Positions 53,787 through 62,404 of a stretch of DNA of 64,000 nucleotides are shown here, in pieces. Under the pieces are notes generated by a model. That model was given only the letters and a program-made list of their open reading frames with translations, made no database searches and was not told the origin of the DNA. This DNA comes from an uncultured Collinsella sp. (GTDB taxonomy: Bacteria > Actinomycetota > Coriobacteriia > Coriobacteriales > Coriobacteriaceae), in assembly GCA_959023295.1 (NCBI GenBank), contig CAUFBM010000001.1, positions 62,001-126,000 of the forward strand, in the 5' to 3' direction. The position numbers were made by a program, and so were the translations under genes. Within the stretch, counting starts at the first letter, position 1. Each line of letters starts with the position of its first letter.

Positions 53787-55280
53787 ATGCAGATTTCGCT
53801 CATCCTTCCCCAAATCGTTGCGCTCGATGTTGTCTTTGCCCTGGCTGCGTGTCTGCAGACGATCCACGTCCCGCTCATCTCATCGCGCCGCTCGTCCTAT
53901 AACCGTAAGGTGATTTGCGCCTACGAGGCGAGCCTCGTGGTTCACCTGGTGGTTTCGGCGCTTATCCTGTTCGCGTCGTCTGGCTCGTATCTGGTGGCGC
54001 CGCTTGATGCTTGCGCCGGGGCAATGGGCGGAGTGCTGTGGCTCAATGCCGCAATCTTTGCCTATGGCGTGGTGCTTATGGTGCGCTATCGTCGCCCCGT
54101 CATGCTGGTCGAGCTGCTGCTTGTTGTCGCCGTTACACCGCCGGTGGTTTTTGCCATGGGCTCGACGTGGACCGTTGTCCTTATCGCAGAGGGAGCGTTC
54201 TTCCTGTTCCGTTCCATCGCGGCGCTCTTGATGGACGTCCGTAACCGCCAGGAGGATATCACCGCGTTCTCGACGATCGAGACCATCAACGTGATTCCCG
54301 TGGGCATCCTGTATCTGGACCCGAGGGGCCGTCCGCTGCTCATGAACCGCTGCATGCGCAAAAACCTGGTGGAACTTCATATGCCCACCGATCTAGGTGA
54401 CATGAGCGGCACATGGAACGACCTGCGCAAACTTAGCATGCAAATGCCCGAAAGCAGCGCTAATCGCGCCCATATCGACCTTGATCGCTTTGGTAGGGAT
54501 CGCGCCGTGGTCGAGATCTCTCCTTCCGAGATTCGTCTGTTCGTGCGTGACTCCGTTACGGTCTCGGGCCGTCCGTTCGAGCGCGTCGTCGGCCTGGACG
54601 TGACGGAATACGCACACGCCTACGACCGCCTGGCGCAAGCCAACCACCTGCTTGAGCTTGCGGGCCAAGAGCTCCAGGCCCAGATCGAAGAAGTTAAAAA
54701 GGTTGCCGACAATGCGGCCTACCTACGTATGCGTGCCCGCGTGCACGACGTGATCGGGCAGCGCCTGTCCATTCTTCATCGCTATTTGGAGGAGGGACGT
54801 CTGGACGATGAGTCGCTCGAGCAGATTGACCCGTTGCTGCGCTCAATCGCCGCCGATTTGTGCAGTGGCGGTGCCAGCGAGCCTGCAGAGCAGCTGGGTG
54901 ATATCGTCCATGCTTTTGGCCTGGTGAGTGTGCAGATCGATGTTGAGGGTGTGCTGCCCGAGGACGCGCGTGTCGCCGCCGCATTTTTGCAGATTATCCG
55001 CGAGGCCTCGACCAATGCCACCAAGCATGCGCAGGCACATCGGGTCCACGTGCGTCTGTGGCAGGAGGGGGCGGATGCTGGAGCCGTCGCGCGCATGACG
55101 ATTTCTAACGACGGGTCCCCGGCCCCCGTATCGTATCGCGAGGGAACGGGTATCCCAGGTATGAGGCATGTCGCACAAGATCTGGGTGGCAGCCTAGAGG
55201 TCCACGCCGCCCCGCCCTTTACGCTTGCGGTGTCCATTCCGCTTAACGCCAACGACACGTCCCAAAGGAGAAGCTCATGA
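53787..55280 (+). CDS. Membrane sensor histidine kinase
   Basis: A 497-residue kinase. About five N-terminal helices (to about 150) are followed by a PAS-like segment (IPVGILYLDPRGRPLLMNR) and a linker helix. The phosphoacceptor region is RARVHDVIGQRLSIL, and the HATPase domain has REASTNATKHAQAH (N-box) and GTGIPGMRHVAQDLGG. The HD(V/I)xGQ form resembles the HisKA_3/LytS-like group paired with LuxR regulators. GAGGGCGGG precedes ATG 53787. The stop overlaps the regulator start (ATGA). Confidence 0.87.
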   Translation: MQISLILPQIVALDVVFALAACLQTIHVPLISSRRSSYNRKVICAYEASLVVHLVVSALILFASSGSYLVAPLDACAGAMGGVLWLNAAIFAYGVVLMVRYRRPVMLVELLLVVAVTPPVVFAMGSTWTVVLIAEGAFFLFRSIAALLMDVRNRQEDITAFSTIETINVIPVGILYLDPRGRPLLMNRCMRKNLVELHMPTDLGDMSGTWNDLRKLSMQMPESSANRAHIDLDRFGRDRAVVEISPSEIRLFVRDSVTVSGRPFERVVGLDVTEYAHAYDRLAQANHLLELAGQELQAQIEEVKKVADNAAYLRMRARVHDVIGQRLSILHRYLEEGRLDDESLEQIDPLLRSIAADLCSGGASEPAEQLGDIVHAFGLVSVQIDVEGVLPEDARVAAAFLQIIREASTNATKHAQAHRVHVRLWQEGADAGAVARMTISNDGSPAPVSYREGTGIPGMRHVAQDLGGSLEVHAAPPFTLAVSIPLNANDTSQRRSS

Positions 55281-55900
55281 TCCGCGTCCTTATAGTCGAA
55301 GACCAGGCCATTCTGCGCGAGAGCCTGGCACGCTCCGTTGGTGACCAGCCCGATATGACCGTCGTCGCCGCGATTGCCGCCGCCACCGAGGCCTTGGGCG
55401 TCGCACTCAGGGAGCGCCCGGACATGATACTGATGGACGTGTGCACCGAACACGATTCAAACGGCATCGTGGCGGCGGCGCGCATCAAGGAGCAGCTGCC
55501 CGAGTGTCGCATCATTATCATGACGGGCATGCCCGAGATCACCTTTGTCGATCAGGCTCGCGAGGCGGGCGTCGATAGCTTTGTGTACAAGAACGTCGGT
55601 ATCGACGAGCTGTTCGCTGTGATGCGCTCCACGCTGGCGGGCTATTGCACGTTTCCCAAGCCGCCCGAGAGCATTTTTTCGGGCACGGCGGCTCTCGACG
55701 ATGTCGAGCTATCGATTTTGCGCCTTGCCTGCGAGGGCAAAAGTCGTCGCGAGATCGCGGCCGAGCTGTTTATGAGCGAGGGCACCATCAAGCGCCGCAT
55801 TTCGGAGATCCTGAGCAAGACTGGCTACGACAACATCATGCGTCTTGCCGTGCATGCGGTGACCGAAGGCAGTATCGTCCCCAATATGGAGCGCCCGTAG
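55277..55900 (+). CDS. LuxR/NarL-family response regulator
   Basis: A 207-residue regulator. The receiver has VLIVEDQ, the phosphorylatable Asp in MILMDVC (about residue 54), IIMTGMP and VYKNVG (Lys about 104). The LuxR helix-turn-helix starts DDVELSILRLACEGKSRREIA. Two changes stand out: LMDVCTEHDSNG departs from the usual D(I/V)xMPxxxG, and the DNA-binding start lacks the usual LTxRE. It is coupled to the kinase by a four-base overlap. Confidence 0.9.
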   Translation: MIRVLIVEDQAILRESLARSVGDQPDMTVVAAIAAATEALGVALRERPDMILMDVCTEHDSNGIVAAARIKEQLPECRIIIMTGMPEITFVDQAREAGVDSFVYKNVGIDELFAVMRSTLAGYCTFPKPPESIFSGTAALDDVELSILRLACEGKSRREIAAELFMSEGTIKRRISEILSKTGYDNIMRLAVHAVTEGSIVPNMERP

Positions 55901-55933
55901 TCGGTGCGCCGCCCGTGCTCCAACGCCAAAGAT

Positions 55934-55974
55934 AGGCCGCCCGCCGTTTCGCATCTAAAAACGGCGGGCGGCCT
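55934..55974 (+). terminator. Hairpin after the response regulator
   Basis: AGGCCGCCCGCCGTTT / AAACGGCGGGCGGCCT, 16-bp perfect stem with a 9-base loop. Confidence 0.75.
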
Positions 55975-56005
55975 GCTTGTATGGGCAGTGCTGTCGGCAT
56001 AAAGC

Positions 56006-56040
56006 GGCGGGGCCGCAGGATTATCTCCTGCGGTCCCGCC
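56006..56040 (-). terminator. Hairpin after the lipoprotein gene
   Basis: GGCGGGGCCGCAGGA / TCCTGCGGTCCCGCC, 15 bp with one G-T wobble and loop TTATC. Lies 50 bp beyond the stop of the minus-strand operon. Confidence 0.65.
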
Positions 56041-56090
56041 TGACATGTGCGCGGATGTGTCCGCCAATCCGCGGCTATCGGTGTCTGCCG

Positions 56091-56933
56091 TTACGCGATG
56101 GTTGCGCTGTAAGAGGCGACGTCCTCGTAGGAATCGGTCAGGTAGGCGTCGATGCCGATGGTCGTATTGACCAGGTCGTCAAGGCTGTCAAGCTCGCCGT
56201 TCGAGAACGTGAATTCCTCGGTGGCGTTGGTGCCGGGCATCAGGTGAGCCGAGAACCAGGGTTCCTTCATGGTGCCGTTGACGTTGGTCTTGCCGGAAGG
56301 AGCGTAGAAGGTCAGGTCCTTGTCGCTCTTGTTGGTGATGTTGACGACAAAGCCGATGTCGCCCCAGTCGTCCTTGAACTTCTCGGTGATGGTGATGGTG
56401 CACAGATCGTCATCGGCGACGGTGACGGCGGGGGAGATTTCGACGCTCTGGACATCGTCGTCTTCGACGGCCTCATCGATCTCATCTTCCTTCTCGGCCG
56501 CCTCGCGATCCTTCTTCACCGTACCGGACAGGTCCTTGTCGGACTTGGTGAAGATAAACTTGTCGCCGTCCACCTCCAGGACGAGCTTGTCGTCCTTGAG
56601 CTTCAGATCGTGCGATTCATCTTCGGCGGTGACGGTTGCGGTGGTGGCGTCCTTGGCCTCCCACTTAAGGTCGACAACCTCAAGGAACAGGTCGAGGGTG
56701 CCCGTGCCGTCCTCATCGAGGATCAGGATGCAGTTGACGCCCCACTCTTCGAGCATATCCATGTACTCATCGGTGAGCTCTTCGCCATCCAAGGTTCCAC
56801 CCGAGTACTGCCAGCTGCCGACGAAGTTGGCCTTGGGGTCTTTGCCGCCGCCGCTGCAGCCCGTCAGGGCAAAGGCGAGCGCCAGGACGCATGTCAGAAA
56901 TGCGAGTACGGACTTTTTGAACGTTGTCTTCAT
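56091..56933 (-). CDS. Putative lipoprotein of the SPFH/zinc-ribbon operon
   Basis: A 280-residue exported lipoprotein. The signal sequence is KKSVLAFLTCVLALAFALTG with the lipobox LTGC; the lipidated Cys is about residue 26. A Gly-Ser stretch, a lipocalin-like beta-rich part (NFVGSWQYSGGTLDGEEL), an acidic linker (EKEDEIDEAVEDDD) and a second beta domain (about 165-280) follow. The last domain resembles DUF5067-type immunoglobulin-like folds. AAGGAGG precedes the start at 56933. It is 80 bp downstream of the SPFH gene and could be its final cistron. Function unknown. Confidence 0.75.
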   Translation of the reverse strand: MKTTFKKSVLAFLTCVLALAFALTGCSGGGKDPKANFVGSWQYSGGTLDGEELTDEYMDMLEEWGVNCILILDEDGTGTLDLFLEVVDLKWEAKDATTATVTAEDESHDLKLKDDKLVLEVDGDKFIFTKSDKDLSGTVKKDREAAEKEDEIDEAVEDDDVQSVEISPAVTVADDDLCTITITEKFKDDWGDIGFVVNITNKSDKDLTFYAPSGKTNVNGTMKEPWFSAHLMPGTNATEEFTFSNGELDSLDDLVNTTIGIDAYLTDSYEDVASYSATIA

Positions 56934-57013
56934 GGTGTCCTCCTTCTTGTGTGAAAGCCCATAGAAGCAAATGCGGGGGTGGCGGACCCCCCGCCAATTA
57001 CCAGATAGAGGGG

Positions 57014-58255
57014 TTAGGGCCTGGGCGTTCCACAGTTGCTGCAGAACTTGCCACCGTTTTCGCTGCCGCAGTTGGGGCAGAACCACTTGGTCGGTGCCGG
57101 GGCGGGTGCGGGACTGCCACACTCGGGGCAGAACTTGCCGGTGTTGGTGGCACCGCAGCTGCAGGTCCACGTGCCGGCCGCGGGGGCAGCGGCAGGAGCC
57201 GGTGCGGGGGCGGGTGCCGGAGCTGGCTGTGGGGCAGCCTGCTGCTGTGCCTGGCCGGCGGCGAACAGCTGGCTGGCGTTCATGCCGCCCATGCCGCCCG
57301 CCATGCCCATGCCCATAAAGCCGGCCATCGCGCCGTTGGGGTTGGCGGCTGCCGCGCGCATCGCATCGCTCTGGGCGCTGGCGATGTTGGCGGCTGCCAT
57401 GGTGGGATCGCGCATGACCGCGGCCTTCTGCAGGTCCTTGATCATCTGCTCGTCTTCTTGCGAGGCGGCGATGGAGTTGACGCCAAAGCTCACGATTTCG
57501 ACGCCGCGCAGGTCGCGCCAGTCGGCCGAGAGGACCTCGTTGAGCGCGCGGGCGAGCTCGGTGGTGTGACCGGGGATGGCGCTGTAGCGAATGCCCATCT
57601 CCGAGATCTTGGCAAAGGCGGGCTGCAGGGCGGTGAGCAGCTCTGACTTAAGCTGGCTGTCGATCTTATCGCGCGTGTAGCTATCGGTCACGTTGCCGCA
57701 CACGTTGGTGTAGAACAGCAGCGGGTTGGTGATGCGGTACGAATACTCGCCGTTGCAGCGAACGGAGATGTCGACGTCCAGGCCAATGTTGTTATCGACT
57801 ACGCGGAAGGGCACGGGAGAGGCGGTGCCGTACTTGTTGCCGATGATCTCCTTGGTGTTGATGAAGTAGACGCGCTGGTCTTTGCCCGCGTCGCCGCCAA
57901 AGGTAAAGCGGCTGCCGATATTGGCAAAGGTTTCCTTGATGGAGTCGCCCAGGTTGCCGCTGAAGACGCTCGGCTCGCTGCCGGTGTCAAAGACGAACTC
58001 GCCGGGCTCCAGCGCGACCTCGATGATCTTGCCGTTTTGCACCACGAGCATGCCCTGGCCGTCGTTGACGGCGATGACGGAGCCGTTGGAGATGACGTTG
58101 TCCTCGCCGCGCGTGTTGGAGCTGCGGCCGCCGGTGCGCTTGCTGCCCTTGCAGGCCAAGACATCAGCGGGCATCGATTCGCAATAGATAAATTCCTTCC
58201 ACTGGTCGGCCATGACGCCGCCGGCAGCTCCCAATCCAGCTTTCAAGAGTCCCAT
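57014..58255 (-). CDS. SPFH-domain protein with C-terminal zinc ribbons (YdjI-like)
   Basis: A 413-residue protein. Residues about 20-295 form an SPFH/virion-core-like domain (QWKEFIYCESMPADVL, ALEPGEFVFDTGS, SVRCNGEYSYRI). An M/G-rich and then a Q/A/P-rich linker follows, and two zinc ribbons end it: CSCGATNTGKFCPECG and FCPNCGSENGGKFCSNCG. It resembles B. subtilis YdjI, which works with YdjG/YdjH in a PspA-linked membrane-stress complex. The neighbours are also zinc-ribbon proteins. Membrane association is expected but no helix is evident. Confidence 0.85.
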   Translation of the reverse strand: MGLLKAGLGAAGGVMADQWKEFIYCESMPADVLACKGSKRTGGRSSNTRGEDNVISNGSVIAVNDGQGMLVVQNGKIIEVALEPGEFVFDTGSEPSVFSGNLGDSIKETFANIGSRFTFGGDAGKDQRVYFINTKEIIGNKYGTASPVPFRVVDNNIGLDVDISVRCNGEYSYRITNPLLFYTNVCGNVTDSYTRDKIDSQLKSELLTALQPAFAKISEMGIRYSAIPGHTTELARALNEVLSADWRDLRGVEIVSFGVNSIAASQEDEQMIKDLQKAAVMRDPTMAAANIASAQSDAMRAAAANPNGAMAGFMGMGMAGGMGGMNASQLFAAGQAQQQAAPQPAPAPAPAPAPAAAPAAGTWTCSCGATNTGKFCPECGSPAPAPAPTKWFCPNCGSENGGKFCSNCGTPRP

Positions 58256-58303
58256 GGTGATCTTCCTTTCTCGTCAAAGGCCGGGTGGTATTGGTCAGAA
58301 TGG

Positions 58304-59626
58304 CTAATCGTCCTTGTTGTCCTTCATGACAACGGTGGTCTCGGTGTGGCTGAAGGTGTCGTGCTTCTCGGTCAGGTCGAGGTCTCCGCAGTAGTAATCG
58401 GCGTGGGTGGCCTCGTTGGCTGTCTTGAGCTGGCCTACCAGCAGCACGTCCGCGATGATTACGATGATCAGCGGTGCGACGATGTTGATGAGGATGCCCT
58501 CGACATCGAAGGTGAGGTAGTCTGGATTGAAGGCGTTCTCACCCATGAAGAGGATCTGGGAGAGGACAAACCCGATCACAAAGAACAGCACCGAGGCGAT
58601 GGCGAGCTTGGGCTTGGAACAGGGGAGCTCGCCGACCATGCGGCCGGTCTGGCCGTTCATAGCAAACAGGTAACTCTTGCCGTTCCACGAGGTAGAGAGC
58701 ATCCACACGGGGAACAGGGCATAATCGTTTTCTTCCCAGGTGTAGTCGAGCTGCTTGCTTTCGACTGCGGCGTCGTCGTATTCGTCGACGACGGTCTCGC
58801 GCAGGGCCGAAATTGTACTTTCTTCCATACGACGCTCGGCGCGCGCCTTGCAGGTTTCGCAATCCTCGTCATAGCGGTTGGCGATGTAGCCGGGCATATA
58901 CGCGACCGAAAACGGGCGCAGCGCGTCGTAGTCAAACGGCTCGATGGCGTCCATATGGCCGTCGGGCATCTTGGACGATCCGTCGACGGGCACGCGCTCA
59001 AACGAGATATTGCCCTTACGGTAGGCGTCGTAGTGGTCGGTGGTCGTGACGGTGCGGTCGGATTCCTCGGTTACAGTCTCGTTGGTCGCATCGAAGTGCA
59101 CTTCGCCGTCCACGTGGGCACCGTAGAGCCAAAACGGCACGTAGACACCTTGGACTTCGTCGATGTGGTTGCCGGTGACAAAGCTCTTGGGCAGCAGGAT
59201 CTTGCCCTTGTAGTGGTCTTTGAGCGCGGCCATGACATCGTCGCGTCCGAGCTTAAACGGAATCACCAGGTCGGGTGAGAAGTCGCCCGAGAGCTGGCCG
59301 GGTGCCACGGCAGAGTTGCCGCAGTATGGGCAGGTGGTAACGGCGACGGTGCCGTCCGAGACCAGCTCGGCACCGCACGATGAGCAGATGTAGCCGGCGT
59401 TTTGAGCCAGCTCCTGCACGGCATCGTCGACAGCAGGCTTGGGGGCCGCGGCTGCGGCATCGGCTTTGGCATCTGCCTTGTCCTGGCGCTCGCGATAGAG
59501 GGCCTCGACTTCTTCGACTTCAAAACGCGAATCGCAGTAGTCGCAGACGAGCTTTTGCTCGGCACTGGCAAAGTGAAGGGGACCGCCACACGCGGGGCAC
59601 TGATAGTTGACGCTCTCAAAGGCCAT
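58304..59626 (-). CDS. Zinc-ribbon membrane protein (YdjG-like, TFIIB-type ribbon)
   Basis: A 440-residue protein. An N-terminal ribbon YQCPACGGPLHF ... CDYCDSRF (about 8-35) and a second ribbon CSSCGAEL ... CPYCGNSA (about 78-103) precede a long beta-rich domain (about 105-340) with VYVPFWLYGAHVDGE, where helicase-like annotations are often wrongly transferred. Two transmembrane helices lie at about 345-365 and 380-405. Similar B. subtilis proteins are partners of the SPFH protein. AAAGGA precedes the start; 48 bp separate it from the SPFH gene. Confidence 0.82.
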   Translation of the reverse strand: MAFESVNYQCPACGGPLHFASAEQKLVCDYCDSRFEVEEVEALYRERQDKADAKADAAAAAPKPAVDDAVQELAQNAGYICSSCGAELVSDGTVAVTTCPYCGNSAVAPGQLSGDFSPDLVIPFKLGRDDVMAALKDHYKGKILLPKSFVTGNHIDEVQGVYVPFWLYGAHVDGEVHFDATNETVTEESDRTVTTTDHYDAYRKGNISFERVPVDGSSKMPDGHMDAIEPFDYDALRPFSVAYMPGYIANRYDEDCETCKARAERRMEESTISALRETVVDEYDDAAVESKQLDYTWEENDYALFPVWMLSTSWNGKSYLFAMNGQTGRMVGELPCSKPKLAIASVLFFVIGFVLSQILFMGENAFNPDYLTFDVEGILINIVAPLIIVIIADVLLVGQLKTANEATHADYYCGDLDLTEKHDTFSHTETTVVMKDNKDD

Positions 59627-59650
59627 GATCGGTCCTTTCCGTGCCGGAGG

Positions 59651-60388
59651 CTATGCGCCGATGGCGCCGCCGCAGTATTCGCAGCGCCCACTGGCATCGG
59701 GAATGGTGGTTGCGCCGCAGAAGGGGCAGGTGACCGCGGTCTTGGGGGCCTTGGCGGCCACGACGCTGTCGCGCGTTTCCTGGCGCAGCTGTACCAGCGC
59801 GTCGCGAACTTCGGTTGCCTGGCGCTTGGCCTCGCGGTATTCGATGGAACCGCGCTGATCGATGGTGGAGTCGTTCACGCGCAGGTTGATCTCGGTAAAG
59901 TACGGCGTGTTGACGTGGATGGTCAGATTAAAATCGTAATCCAGGTCGTAGCGCGGCGGGTTGTAGCTCTCACGCTCGCCGTCCTTTGTCTCGCGATAGA
60001 TCTCGGTGCGATGCTCGTCGATATCCATATCGCAGCCGAGTACCTGTGAGAACTCGATGATGTCGGGATTGGCGTCGCGCCAGCGGCTCTGCGAAGTGAT
60101 GATTAGCAGGCCCGCGTCCTCATCGAGCATGATGTTGGTGCGCCCGGCAGAGAGCGTGCGCGTGGGGTTGAACGAGGCCAGGCGATCGGCATTGGCCTCG
60201 CGGTAGGCGAGTTGCTCGCGGATATCGTCCGCGGTGCTGGAACGATAGCCGCCAAAGAAGGGGGAGAGCTTGCCGACGCACTCTTTGCACAGGTAGCCTT
60301 CGTTGATCTTGGTCTTCCCCAAAAGTCCCAGCTCGGTACCGCAAATCGCGCACTCTTTCTTCTCGAACATCTTGTCAAAGAAGCCCAT
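59651..60388 (-). CDS. DUF4428 zinc-binding protein with C-terminal zinc ribbon
   Basis: A 245-residue soluble protein, first gene of the minus-strand operon. The N-terminal DUF4428 motif is CAICGTELGLLGKTKINEGY followed by LCKECVGK (about 15-45). A middle domain (about 85-190) with a conserved-looking SQSRWRDANPDIIEF follows, and a ribbon CPFCGATTIPDASGRCEYCG closes it. All three enzyme-free zinc proteins of this operon share CxxC ribbons. GGGAGG precedes the ATG. Function is unknown. Confidence 0.8.
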   Translation of the reverse strand: MGFFDKMFEKKECAICGTELGLLGKTKINEGYLCKECVGKLSPFFGGYRSSTADDIREQLAYREANADRLASFNPTRTLSAGRTNIMLDEDAGLLIITSQSRWRDANPDIIEFSQVLGCDMDIDEHRTEIYRETKDGERESYNPPRYDLDYDFNLTIHVNTPYFTEINLRVNDSTIDQRGSIEYREAKRQATEVRDALVQLRQETRDSVVAAKAPKTAVTCPFCGATTIPDASGRCEYCGGAIGA

Positions 60389-60511
60389 GGCTGCCTCCCA
60401 TCAACAGGTAGCGTGTGTCACTTTTGATGATGGGGGAGTGCGCGATCTTTCACGATACCCAGACGGCTCAAGGAGTCTCCACAACTGGGACACATGGCCC
60501 ATTTTTCACCT

Positions 60512-60569
60512 ACTCATTGGGGACGTACTTAAACGAGTGCCTACTCATTTAAGTACGTCCCCAATGAGT
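60512..60569. repeat. Complete GGGGAC-core palindrome
   Basis: Two 27-bp arms, ACTCATTGGGGACGTACTTA... (60512-60538) and its inverse (60543-60569), match at 26 of 27 positions with a 4-base loop. This is the most complete copy of the family in the window. Confidence 0.9.
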
Positions 60570-60630
60570 GCCCGCTCGCTCGTTTGGCGCCTGGGGGGAC
60601 ACTCTTTGTCGAATAGTGGTGCCGTCCTTG

Positions 60631-62142
60631 CTATGCCACGGTCACGGCAACCTGGGCGTAACGGCTGCAGGGGCGTTCGGCGCGCGTCTGCACGGTAAGG
60701 GTGAGCACGAAGCGGTCGCCGGTCTGCGCGTCGGCGGGCACGATGAAAGTGGTGCTCACCGTGCATTCCTGCCACAGCGAAAGATCCTGCGCGCCTGCAT
60801 AGCTCGACGGGTTCATGGCGACATTCCAATGTGCATCGAAGCCCTTGTCGTCGGGGTCGACGATGGTCGCCGCAAGGGCGACGCGCTCGCCGGCTGTGGC
60901 GCTGCGGTCGGCCGTGACCTCGACAACATGTGCCGGATGCGAGCAAGCTGCCGGATCGTGGGCGCACCATTGCGCGCGGGCGGCAAAGTCTTCCTGATAG
61001 GCGCGCAGATAGGGATTGGGGTTGTCGCCTGCGGGCGTGCCGATGGCGGCAAAACCGGCGGGTGCGTCCGCATCGGGATGCCCATCAAGAAACATGCGGC
61101 CGAGCAGCGTGTCGAAGCCGCGGTCATCGATACCGCGCAGGCCAAACGGCAGCAGCGGAATATAGGTCATGCTGTCGCCTTCGGCCATAAAGTCGCCGTG
61201 CTCAAACTGCATCGCGGGGATGCCTTCTAGACCCCAATCCAGACGGGCATGCTTGCCAAATTGAAACCGCTCGGGCTCGTTTTCGTAGACCTTGCCGTCG
61301 CCATAGAGCATATAGCGCGCCATAAGGGGGCCGTTGCCTTGGGTGAGATTCTGCTCGGGCCAAGGCGCCTTAAACAGCGGCAGCGTATCAGGCTGAGCCG
61401 TCTTGGCATCGACATAGCCGCCATACATATAAGGCACGCACCAAAAGATGAGCTCGGGAAAGAGCTCGCGCCCATGGTCGAGCCATGAGTTGTCCTGCCC
61501 TACGCCATCGGCAACGCCCATCACGCGCACCTTCTGATAGACCCGCTGCTGCACGGCAGGCCATTCGGGCGTGGCGCGATAGCGCTCGGCGATGCTCATG
61601 AGGGCGCGAACGATGGTGTTCATGCCACCCCAGCTAAGCAGCCATAACGTACGCGGATCATCGTCCAAAATTGCCTGAGCAATTACGCGAGACCCCTCAG
61701 TTTCCTCAGCCACATCACCCTCAAAGGCAACATTTCCCACAAAGGTACGCTCAGTCATCTGAGCAGGCGAGGGAAACGGCGGCTCATCCGCGGCGTCCGC
61801 ATTAGCCTGCAGCTGCGGCCAAGCCTGAGCATATTCATTACTCCAGAGGCTTTCGATCCAATGTTCGGGAAACGGACGATACTCACAAAGCTCCCCGGCC
61901 AGCGGATCAGGCTCATGAGGCACAACAGCCCACTCGTAAGAGCGACGCCCTTTGGTCCGCCAATGCGAATTCACCTCGCCCAGCGTATGAACCCCATCCC
62001 CAAGAAAGTGATACTGCGAAGCCGTATACGCCACAGCCTGAACATCAAGCACATTAAGATACAGAGCCAAATGAATGAGCGAGTTCATATCATCGACTTC
62101 CATATCAGTGGTAACAATCACCCGAGTCAAATTCTGGGACAT
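60631..62142 (-). CDS. DUF1593 nucleoside-hydrolase-like protein
   Basis: A 503-residue protein. The N-terminal RVIVTTDMEVDDMNSLIHLA matches the nucleoside-hydrolase Asp cluster as found in DUF1593 proteins. WLLSWGGMNTIVRAL and GDSMTYIPLLPFGLRG follow, and a C-terminal beta-sandwich (about 405-503) closes it. DUF1593 members are often linked to glycan use; many have signal peptides, but none is seen here. GGAG fits the ATG at 62142. The true substrate is unknown. It and the next gene are on the same strand but separated by 262 bp with a large palindrome. Confidence 0.8.
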   Translation of the reverse strand: MSQNLTRVIVTTDMEVDDMNSLIHLALYLNVLDVQAVAYTASQYHFLGDGVHTLGEVNSHWRTKGRRSYEWAVVPHEPDPLAGELCEYRPFPEHWIESLWSNEYAQAWPQLQANADAADEPPFPSPAQMTERTFVGNVAFEGDVAEETEGSRVIAQAILDDDPRTLWLLSWGGMNTIVRALMSIAERYRATPEWPAVQQRVYQKVRVMGVADGVGQDNSWLDHGRELFPELIFWCVPYMYGGYVDAKTAQPDTLPLFKAPWPEQNLTQGNGPLMARYMLYGDGKVYENEPERFQFGKHARLDWGLEGIPAMQFEHGDFMAEGDSMTYIPLLPFGLRGIDDRGFDTLLGRMFLDGHPDADAPAGFAAIGTPAGDNPNPYLRAYQEDFAARAQWCAHDPAACSHPAHVVEVTADRSATAGERVALAATIVDPDDKGFDAHWNVAMNPSSYAGAQDLSLWQECTVSTTFIVPADAQTGDRFVLTLTVQTRAERPCSRYAQVAVTVA

Positions 62143-62270
62143 AGGAACAGCTCCAATCAAAATCAATTCAGCCAGTTACACGCAAGGCAAGACGGGACCC
62201 ACGCCCCCATCGCCACCGACCCGGCGTGCTGCCGGAAGCGCCCGGCCAGGGTCTCAGCAATGGAAACACA

Positions 62271-62393
62271 GCGGGCACTGGGGTTTACCTCTGCAAACAT
62301 TCCGCAGGGGGCATGGGCAGGCGCAGCGCGAAGCGCAAAGCGCCAGCCCATGCATGCCCGAGGACGTTTGCAAGGCTAAACCCCGGTCCCCGC
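62271..62393. repeat. 123-bp interrupted palindrome between DUF1593 and esterase genes
   Basis: GCGGGCACTGGGGTTTA (62271-62287) pairs with TAAACCCCGGTCCCCGC (62377-62393). Inside, TGCAAAC / GTTTGCA and GGGCATGGGCAGGCGC / GCGCCAGCCCATGCATGCCC continue. Likely a terminator-like RNA for the esterase transcript or a mobile palindrome. Confidence 0.7.
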
Positions 62394-62404
62394 GATGGGA
62401 GGGC

